From Allochromatium vinosum DSM 180 (GTDB lineage Bacteria; Pseudomonadota; Gammaproteobacteria; Chromatiales; Chromatiaceae): a stretch of 64,000 nucleotides of DNA. Below, in pieces: positions 57,426-64,000 of the stretch. The notes under the pieces were generated by a model, which ran no database searches, was not told where the DNA came from, and saw only the letters and a program-made list of their open reading frames with translations. Position numbers and translations under genes: made by a program. The number at the start of each line of letters is the position of its first letter. Position 1 is the first letter of the stretch. Location: contig NC_013851.1 in assembly GCF_000025485.1 (NCBI RefSeq), forward strand, positions 1,837,154 through 1,901,153, written 5' to 3'.

Positions 57426-58442
57426 ATGCACATCGGCATGATCGGTCTGGGGCGCATGGGCGCCAACATGGTGCGACGCCTGCTGCGCGCCGGGCACCAG
57501 TGCGTCGTCTACAACCGCAACCCGGCCAAGGCTCAGGCCCTGGTCGACGAGGGCGCGATCGCCATCAGTGATCCGGCCGAGTTCCGCGCCCGGATGGAGT
57601 CGCCGCGCCATATCTGGCTGATGGTGCCGGCGGCGGCCGTGGGCGGCGTCATCGAGGATCTGATCCCGCATCTGGAACCGGGCGATGCCCTGATCGATGG
57701 CGGCAACTCGCACTATCACGACGATCTGGTCCACGCCGAGCGGCTGCGTCCGCTGGGTCTGCATCTGGTCGACTGCGGCACCAGCGGCGGCGTCTGGGGA
57801 CTGGAGCGCGGCTACTGCCTGATGATCGGCGGCGAACCTGATGTCGTCGAGCGGCTCGACCCGATCTTCGCCGCGCTCGCGCCCGGAGCCGGTGAGATCC
57901 CACGCACCGCCGGACGTTCCGGTCCGCCGAGCCGCGCCGAACAGGGCTATCTGCACTGCGGACCCAATGGCGCCGGCCATTTCGTCAAAATGGTCCACAA
58001 CGGCATCGAGTATGCGCTCATGGGCGCCTATGCCGAAGGCTTCAACCTCCTGCGCCATGCCGGTATCGGACGCGAGGACCGCGCCAGCGATGCAGAAACC
58101 GCCCCGCTCGCCCATCCCGAGCACTATCAGTACGATATCCCGCTCGCTGAGGTCGCCGAGGTCTGGCGACGCGGCAGCGTCATCGCCTCCTGGCTGCTCG
58201 ACCTGACGGCCAATGCCCTGCACGAAGATCCACGGCTCGATGCATTCGGCGGCCGGGTCTCGGACTCGGGCGAAGGCCGCTGGACGGCACTGGCCGCAAT
58301 CGAGACCGGCACCCCCGCCCCGCTGCTGACCACGGCGCTCTACGAACGCTTCGGCTCGCGCGGTGAGGGCGATTTCGCCAATCAGCTCCTGTCGGCGATG
58401 CGCTATCAGTTCGGCGGGCACCACGAGAAACCCAAGGACTGA
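57426..58442 (+). CDS. gnd: 6-phosphogluconate dehydrogenase (decarboxylating), short form
   Basis: At 338 aa this is the short, YqeC-like NAD-preferring family rather than the long Gnd. The nucleotide loop is MIGLGRMGANMVRRLLRAGH. DGGNSHYHDD, LHLVDCGTSGGVWGLERGY and the catalytic lysine of GHFVKMVHNGIEY are present. Start at ATG 57426 has GGAGG nine bases upstream; an in-frame ATG lies at 57396. It sits between glgX and the Maf-type gene. Confidence 0.93.
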   Translation: MHIGMIGLGRMGANMVRRLLRAGHQCVVYNRNPAKAQALVDEGAIAISDPAEFRARMESPRHIWLMVPAAAVGGVIEDLIPHLEPGDALIDGGNSHYHDDLVHAERLRPLGLHLVDCGTSGGVWGLERGYCLMIGGEPDVVERLDPIFAALAPGAGEIPRTAGRSGPPSRAEQGYLHCGPNGAGHFVKMVHNGIEYALMGAYAEGFNLLRHAGIGREDRASDAETAPLAHPEHYQYDIPLAEVAEVWRRGSVIASWLLDLTANALHEDPRLDAFGGRVSDSGEGRWTALAAIETGTPAPLLTTALYERFGSRGEGDFANQLLSAMRYQFGGHHEKPKD

Positions 58443-58452
58443 ACCCACTGCA

Positions 58453-59055
58453 ATGACCCCGACTTCGACGCCTGTCCCCCTGATCCTCGCCTCGACCTCG
58501 CCCTACCGGCGCGCCCTGCTCGACCGGCTCGGCCTGCCCTTCTCCACCGCCGCGCCGGATGTCGACGAGCGTCCTCATCCCGGCGAGTCGCCGGCCGATC
58601 TGGTCCGGCGGCTCGCCGAGGCCAAGGCGCGCGCCGTGGCCGAGAACCACCCGGACGCGCTCGTCATCGGCTCGGATCAGGTCGCCTGTCTGGACGACGC
58701 CATCCTCGGCAAGCCCGGCGATCATCAAACGGCCGTCGCGCAACTGGAGCGCGCCTCGGGCCGCTGCGTGCTGTTCCAGACCGGACTCTGTGTGCTCGAT
58801 GCGCGCAGCGGCCAGACTCAAACCCTGGTCGAGCCATTCCGGGTGCATTTCCGCGTGCTCAGTCGCGCGCGCATCGAAGGCTATCTCGAACGCGAGCGTC
58901 CCTACGACTGTGCCGGCAGCTTCAAATCCGAAGGACTCGGGATCGCGCTCTTCGAGCGCCTGGAAGGCGACGATCCCGCTGCGCTCATCGGCCTGCCTTT
59001 GATTCGACTCATCCCCCTGCTGGAAACCGCCGGTCTCTGCCCGCTCGGCTCTTGA
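58453..59055 (+). CDS. Maf/YceF-type nucleoside triphosphate pyrophosphatase
   Basis: Start at ATG 58453 gives a 200-aa protein of the Maf superfamily. The N-terminal ILASTSPYRRALLDRLG, VIGSDQVACLDD and the YDCAGSFKSEGLGIALFE signature support the YceF branch, which hydrolyses m7GTP. These enzymes cleanse modified nucleotides and can affect cell division. It is ten bases after the gnd-like stop, so it is probably cotranscribed. Confidence 0.94.
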   Translation: MTPTSTPVPLILASTSPYRRALLDRLGLPFSTAAPDVDERPHPGESPADLVRRLAEAKARAVAENHPDALVIGSDQVACLDDAILGKPGDHQTAVAQLERASGRCVLFQTGLCVLDARSGQTQTLVEPFRVHFRVLSRARIEGYLERERPYDCAGSFKSEGLGIALFERLEGDDPAALIGLPLIRLIPLLETAGLCPLGS

Positions 59056-59083
59056 TCCCTTTTGATCAAATTAACGAAGGGGC

Positions 59084-59114
59084 GTCTTGCAAAACGGTTT
59101 TTCGTGGGCAAGAC
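59084..59114 (+). repeat. Inverted repeat in the leader of the lytic transglycosylase gene
   Basis: GTCTTGC (59084-59090) and GCAAGAC (59108-59114) pair across 17 bases. A GACCC/GGGTC pair follows near 59135-59150. The gap between the pyrophosphatase and mltD contains no gene. A terminator or leader hairpin are both possible. Confidence 0.4.
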
Positions 59115-59175
59115 TTAATGTCAAACTCTAAAGACCCCTTCTAGGGTCAAGAATTTCCAAGGGGAATCTTCAGCA

Positions 59176-60717
59176 ATGCGACCACGCGCCCTGAACGCCA
59201 GGCTCGTTTGGGCCTTACCCGTTTCCGCCAGCCTGCTGCTCATGGCCGGCTGCGCGAGCAACAATCTCGAATCCCAGCTCGGCGACACAGGCCATCTGAC
59301 TCAGCGCGACTACGGTGACTCGCACACCTTCCCCGTTCCAGCCGAGATCCAGGACAACGTGGATTTCTGGCGTCATGTCTATGGCGTCTGGAGCCGAAGT
59401 GAGGTCGCCATTCATGACGACGAGCATCTCGGTGTGATCTATGAAGTCACCCGGATTCCGGGACTGACTCAAGCCTCGTACAACCAGCTCCAGCAATCCT
59501 GGCTGAAAGATCGCGTCGATCACTACCGGTTTCGGCTCGCCGACCTGGAGCGGCGTGTGCGCAACAACCAGCCGCTGACCGCCGACGACAAGGCGCTCCT
59601 GGCGAAATTCGATCGCGCCGGCGGGGTGGCGGCGCTCTATGGGGCCTCGGAGCGCGTCCGCGCCCAGCGCGGCATCCGCGAGAAGTTCCGCCGCGGCGTC
59701 GAGATCAGCGGCCGCTACGATCGGACCTTCCGCGAGATCATGCGTCAGTACGGCTTGCCCGAGGATCTCGCCTATCTGCCGCACGTCGAATCCTCCTTCC
59801 AGTCCAACGCGCGCTCGAGCGCTGGCGCCAGCGGAATCTGGCAGTTCATGCCGGCGACCGGACGGCAATACATGACCGTCAACGGTCATATCGACGAACG
59901 TTACGATCCGATCATCGCGGCGGAAGGCGCTGCTCGCTATCTGTCCGAAGCCCATCGACGCCTGGGCAGTTGGCCGCTGGCGATCACCTCCTACAACCAC
60001 GGACAGGGCGGCATCGCCAATGCCAAGTCGCAACAGGGAAGCGACATCGGTCGTATCGTCAGGCACTACAAGGGATCGGCCTTCGGTTTCGCTTCGCGCA
60101 ACTATTACGCCGAATTCATCGCCGCCCGCGAGGTTGCCCGCCACCCGGAACGTTATTTCCCCGAAGGGATTCGTTACGAGGAGCCCTGGAGGTACGACAA
60201 GATCGTATTGCGCAACAGCATGCCTGCCGTCCATCTGGCGCAGCACTACGGCACCTCCAAGCAGCAGCTCGCTGAACTGAACCTGCACTGGCGCGACCCG
60301 GTGATCAAGGGCGACGGCCATCTGCCGGCCGGAACCACGGTCTGGCTCCCGGCCGGGACGACGCGCCGGATCGCCAGTCAGCCCCCGGCCTATGCGCGTC
60401 CCGCCGCTGTCGCGCGCACCGAACCCGCCACCCGGCCCGCTGCGGCGACGCCTGCCGCGACCCGCACCGCCGTGGCCAAGACGACGCCCAAGACCAAACC
60501 TGTGGCGGCGTCCAAAGCGCCCATCGTGGCCAAGTCGTCGACCAAGACCAAGCCGGCCAAAACCCAGACCCGCTACCATATCGTCAAGCCCCAGGAGACG
60601 CTCTATCGCGTCGCGGTCCAGAACGGAATCTCGGTCGAGGAGTTGCGCAAACTCAACAAGATGCGCCCGGACGACAACCGAATCCTGCCTGGACAGAAGC
60701 TCATCGTCGGCATCTGA
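59176..60717 (+). CDS. mltD: Membrane-bound lytic murein transglycosylase D
   Basis: A lipoprotein signal with lipobox LMAGC near residue 26 is followed by the SLT family 1 catalytic domain with Glu near residue 205 in AYLPHVESSFQSNARS. FMPATGRQY and ITSYNHGQGGI follow. A LysM-like segment lies near 350-395. After a Pro/Ala/Thr/Lys-rich linker there is a clear LysM at about 467-511 (YHIVKPQETLYRVAVQNGIS). It cleaves peptidoglycan with 1,6-anhydro products. 513 aa. Confidence 0.95.
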   Translation: MRPRALNARLVWALPVSASLLLMAGCASNNLESQLGDTGHLTQRDYGDSHTFPVPAEIQDNVDFWRHVYGVWSRSEVAIHDDEHLGVIYEVTRIPGLTQASYNQLQQSWLKDRVDHYRFRLADLERRVRNNQPLTADDKALLAKFDRAGGVAALYGASERVRAQRGIREKFRRGVEISGRYDRTFREIMRQYGLPEDLAYLPHVESSFQSNARSSAGASGIWQFMPATGRQYMTVNGHIDERYDPIIAAEGAARYLSEAHRRLGSWPLAITSYNHGQGGIANAKSQQGSDIGRIVRHYKGSAFGFASRNYYAEFIAAREVARHPERYFPEGIRYEEPWRYDKIVLRNSMPAVHLAQHYGTSKQQLAELNLHWRDPVIKGDGHLPAGTTVWLPAGTTRRIASQPPAYARPAAVARTEPATRPAAATPAATRTAVAKTTPKTKPVAASKAPIVAKSSTKTKPAKTQTRYHIVKPQETLYRVAVQNGISVEELRKLNKMRPDDNRILPGQKLIVGI

Positions 60718-60734
60718 TCAGCGCCGGGATCTGT

Positions 60735-60757
60735 TCAGCCCCGTCTAGCGGGGCTGA
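60735..60757 (+). terminator. Hairpin terminator after mltD
   Basis: TCAGCCCCG and CGGGGCTGA pair perfectly (9 bases) with loop TCTAG, 17 bases after the mltD stop. A long U run is missing, so it may be a weak terminator. Confidence 0.6.
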
Positions 60758-61104
60758 CTCCATCCTTCCGGGGTGACGCGGTGGAGCCGCCGAACTCCAG
60801 TCCGCCCCCAAGCTGACAAACGCACACCACGCCATCCGTGTCGTGACCGCGCTGCTGTCGACATGCGAAGCCTGTCACAGTATCGGGCGTTGACGCCAAC
60901 GCTTTTTCGAGTGTTGTGAACGGGTTCATCGCACGTGGCGGCGCGGATCGCTATAAACAGCGAACCGGGGAGGCTCGACGGCTTCGAGTCTCACATTCGC
61001 CGCCTCGACCGGAACCGGACATGCCGCCACACACCAAGCTTTCGCTTCGCTCAGTGCGTCAACCCGATCCGCGACAGACCAACGCCTTGGCTGGGGAATC
61101 CGCG
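60758..61104. other. Gap upstream of cpdA with no gene seen
   Basis: About 350 bases between the mltD hairpin and cpdA show no supported reading frame. A TATAAA at about 60951 might be a -10, but no matching -35 was found. The cpdA frame stays open upstream to 60916, without conservation. Confidence 0.5.
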
Positions 61105-61890
61105 ATGCCGCTTCGCCTCCTGCAACTCACGGACCCTCACCTCTTCGGTGATCCCGGCGGGCAGCTTCTCGGCATCACGACACGCCGCAGCTTCGAGTCC
61201 GTGCTGGCGCTAGCCCTGTCCGAATCCCCGGCACCGGACGCGCTGATCCTGACCGGCGATCTGGTGCACGACGAAACCCCGGTCGGCTATCGCTATCTGC
61301 GTGAGCGGCTCAATCGCACCGGGATCCCGTACTATTGCATCGGCGGCAACCATGACATCCAGTCGCTGATGATGGAGCAACTCGGTCCGGCGGCGCTGGT
61401 GTCGGTGGCCCTGCGTCGGCTCGACGGCTGGAATCTGATCTTTCTCGATTCGAGCGAACCCGGAAGCGATGGCGGCCGTCTGACCGAGACCCAGCTCACG
61501 CAACTCACCGACCTGCTGGCCGATGAGCGGGCACCGGCGCTGATCTGTCTACATCACCATCCGGCGGCCGTCGGCAGCGCCTGGATCGACCGGATCGGTG
61601 TGGCGAACGGGGCGTCATTGCTCGATCTGTGCAACCGTCATCCGCACGTCAAGGCGGTGCTCTTTGGGCATGTCCATCAGGAATTCTCGGCATGGCATGG
61701 CGACTGCCGGCTGCTGGGCGCCCCCGCGACCTGCTTTCAATTCGAGCCTCGAAGCCGGGATTTCGCCATTGACGAGATTCCGCCCGGCTATCGCGAACTC
61801 ATGCTCTATCCGGACGGTCGGCTCACCACGCGCGTCGTCCGACTGGTGGAGTATGCGGAGCGGCCGCTCTATCAGGCGGGCGGCTACTGA
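61105..61890 (+). CDS. cpdA: 3',5'-cyclic-AMP phosphodiesterase CpdA
   Basis: CpdA hydrolyses cAMP and so limits CRP signalling. ATG 61105 (MPLRLLQLTDPHLFGDPGGQ) has a GGGGAA site and gives 261 aa. Metallophosphoesterase motifs are in order: TDPHLF, LTGDLVHDE, GGNHD, ICLHHHP and LFGHVHQEFS. The longer frame upstream is unlikely to be coding. Convergent with acyP. Confidence 0.94.
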   Translation: MPLRLLQLTDPHLFGDPGGQLLGITTRRSFESVLALALSESPAPDALILTGDLVHDETPVGYRYLRERLNRTGIPYYCIGGNHDIQSLMMEQLGPAALVSVALRRLDGWNLIFLDSSEPGSDGGRLTETQLTQLTDLLADERAPALICLHHHPAAVGSAWIDRIGVANGASLLDLCNRHPHVKAVLFGHVHQEFSAWHGDCRLLGAPATCFQFEPRSRDFAIDEIPPGYRELMLYPDGRLTTRVVRLVEYAERPLYQAGGY

Positions 61891-61920
61891 GTCGGCCAGG
61901 CGCGAACGGCCCATCGTCGC

Positions 61921-62211
61921 TCAGTCGATGACGAATCCGGGCCAGCCCTGATAGTCCAGCGGCTCGCAGGCCACACCCGACACGTCGGCCCTGGCCGGAC
62001 CGATTCGCAGCCAGTCGCGTAACTGCGCCACGGACGCCGCCTCGCCACAGGCCAGCACCTCCACACGCCCATCGCTCAGGTTGCGCGCATAGCCGGTCAG
62101 TCCCAGTCGCATCGCCTGCTCGCGTGTCGAAGCGCGGAAGAAGACTCCCTGAACACGCCCGGCGACCACACAGCGATAGCAGACTCTGTGCTCAACGGCT
62201 CGCTCGTCCAT
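61921..62211 (-). CDS. acyP: Acylphosphatase
   Basis: Start at ATG 62211 (MDERAVEHRVCYRCVVAGRV) has GGGGGA upstream and gives 96 aa, near the usual size; ATG 62244 is possible. Active-site Arg and Asn lie in GRVQGVFFRASTREQA and GYARNLSDGRVEV. It hydrolyses acyl phosphates. It converges with cpdA and is divergent from wrbA. Confidence 0.95.
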   Translation of the reverse strand: MDERAVEHRVCYRCVVAGRVQGVFFRASTREQAMRLGLTGYARNLSDGRVEVLACGEAASVAQLRDWLRIGPARADVSGVACEPLDYQGWPGFVID

Positions 62212-62347
62212 CGTTGAATCCCCCAGGTTGTTGTCGTGCATCACGCGCCGGGACGTCGGCAGAGCACGCGATGGTGGCAGCGATTCTCACCAGATCGCCG
62301 CGGCGGATCAAGGATAGCGATTGGCGTGCGCGGCTTTGAATGATTAA

Positions 62348-62980
<633 letters not shown>

Positions 62981-63001
62981 GACGCCCGCGCGAGGCCTGA
63001 G

Positions 63002-63715
63002 TTGAACGGCCCGACCCCGCAACTCCATCTGCCGCTCGAACTGCGGCCTGAACCAACCCTGGAGTCCTATCGGCCGGGGCCGAACGCCGAGGTGCTGGAT
63101 GCCGTCTCGGCGCTGGCGCGGGGCGCGGGTGAACCCTACCTATTGCTCTTCGGCGCCAGCGGCACGGGCAAGACACACCTGCTGCAAGCCTCCTGCCAGA
63201 CTGTCGTGCGCTCCGGGCGTCAGGCCCATTTCGTGCCGCTCGGGATGGCGGATCTGGACCCGGCGATGCTGGAGAACCTGGAGCAGATGGATCTGGTGGC
63301 GATCGATGACATCCAGTGCATCGTTGGCGATCCGGCCTGGGAGCGCGCCCTCTTCGATCTCTTCAACCGGCTGCGCGAACAGGGGCGTTCGCTGCTCGGC
63401 GCCACTGATGCCGCCCCCGACAGCCTGCCGTTCAGCCTGCCGGATCTGGCCTCGCGCCTGCTGTGGGGACCGCGTTATCGGCTACTGCCGCTGCCAGACC
63501 TGGACTGCGAACAGTTGTTGCTCGAATCGGCGCGCGGACGCGGGATGCGCCTGACGCCGGAGTTGGTGCGCTTCATCATGAGCCACCACGCACGCGATCC
63601 GGCCTCGCTGCTCGACCTGCTGGCGCGACTCGACAGCCTCAGCCTGCGCGAGCAGCGCCAGCCGAGCATTCCGCTGGTGCGTCGCATCATGCTGGGATCC
63701 GAAGACGCCGACTGA
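63002..63715 (+). CDS. hda: DnaA regulatory inactivator Hda
   Basis: Hda with the sliding clamp promotes ATP hydrolysis by DnaA (RIDA) to prevent over-initiation. The 237-aa AAA+ protein begins at a TTG at 63002 with GAGG upstream. The N-terminal clamp-binding QLHLPLEL is followed by Walker A GASGTGKTHLL and Walker B LVAIDDIQCI, and it ends near LVRRIMLG. It sits next to a CDP-alcohol phosphatidyltransferase gene that is convergent, two bases away. Confidence 0.96.
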   Translation: MNGPTPQLHLPLELRPEPTLESYRPGPNAEVLDAVSALARGAGEPYLLLFGASGTGKTHLLQASCQTVVRSGRQAHFVPLGMADLDPAMLENLEQMDLVAIDDIQCIVGDPAWERALFDLFNRLREQGRSLLGATDAAPDSLPFSLPDLASRLLWGPRYRLLPLPDLDCEQLLLESARGRGMRLTPELVRFIMSHHARDPASLLDLLARLDSLSLREQRQPSIPLVRRIMLGSEDAD

Positions 63716-63717
63716 GT

Positions 63718-64000
63718 TCAATCCGGCCTCCGGCCGTTGGCGATCGCCTTGCGGCTCCAGATCCAGACGTACTGCGTGCCGCTGACGACCACGGTGAGCA
63801 GGCAACTCCAGACCAGCGCGGCAATCAAGGCGTCCGGCAGATCCACGACCCCGGCATCGAGGATGACCGCCACGACCAGCAGGATCTGCAGGGCCGTGTT
63901 GACCTTGCTCATGAGGATGGGAGCCGCCTCGACCTCGGCGACCCGGTAGTTGTAGAGCAAGGCGCCGCTGATGATGACCAGATCGCGAAAGATCACCGCC
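63718..64000 (-). CDS. CDP-alcohol phosphatidyltransferase, C-terminal part (runs off the window)
   Basis: The last 90 or so residues are visible, starting beyond the right edge, so the CDP-binding DG...AR motif is outside. Two hydrophobic helices and the SKVNTALQILLVVAV segment (comparable to the GK-KT-Q motif in PgsA-type enzymes) support the family. It makes a membrane phospholipid from CDP-diacylglycerol. A PgsA-like neighbour of hda is common. Confidence 0.78.
   Translation of the reverse strand, partial: AVIFRDLVIISGALLYNYRVAEVEAAPILMSKVNTALQILLVVAVILDAGVVDLPDALIAALVWSCLLTVVVSGTQYVWIWSRKAIANGRRPD

Overview
The window is GC-rich, densely coded chromosomal DNA from a gammaproteobacterium. 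A Chromatiaceae-type purple sulfur bacterium (Allochromatium/Thiocystis-like) is my best guess. That rests on gene content and order: a leuCDB-asd-fimV-truA-trpFBA-accD-folC supercluster, an NAGGN osmolyte operon, a single-domain rhodanese, FliW plus chemotaxis genes, and hda next to wrbA. No photosynthesis or sulfur-oxidation gene is present to prove the assignment.

Layout. 1-5600: a partial chemoreceptor, a DUF5610-like protein, rsmA, small genes, a rhodanese, fliW and two small unknowns. 5602-9150: one very large unrecognised membrane protein. 9200-16500 (minus strand): rnr, rlmB, purL and tRNA-Val, ending at a perfect palindromic terminator. 16531-20526 (plus): tRNA-Leu with a near-consensus promoter, purB, ispH and thiO. 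20480-33853 (minus): the leu/asd/fimV/trp/accD/folC supercluster. 33909-35982: a CrtO-like protein and an AAA ATPase/nuclease. 36074-40336: an AT-richer island. 40353-42284: serS and a methyltransferase. 42624-47297: the NAGGN operon. 47621-51775: an orphan hicB and metH. 52057-60717: L,D-transpeptidase, aminotransferase, glgX, a 6-phosphogluconate dehydrogenase, a Maf-type pyrophosphatase and mltD. 61105-64000: cpdA, acyP, wrbA, hda and a partial CDP-alcohol phosphatidyltransferase.

The most interesting stretch is the island at about 36070-40340. It carries, all on the minus strand, a P-loop ATPase, an amino-DNA-methyltransferase and a Bpu10I-like restriction endonuclease, followed by a HicA-type toxin gene and a frameshifted hicB. 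The 71 bases at 36551-36621 can be folded by hand into the architecture of an integron attC site, oriented with the genes. Further core-site-like boundaries flank the ATPase and methyltransferase genes. I infer that a restriction-modification system and a toxin-antitoxin pair were captured as integron gene cassettes, although no integrase is in the window.

Other points are a dispersed structured repeat in two intergenic copies with compensatory changes (18214-18311 and 30559-30664), a truncated hicA left between metH and an orphan hicB, and a probable IS200/IS605 (TnpB) remnant at 42290-42612. All assignments were made by eye from motifs and remembered family features, with no database search.
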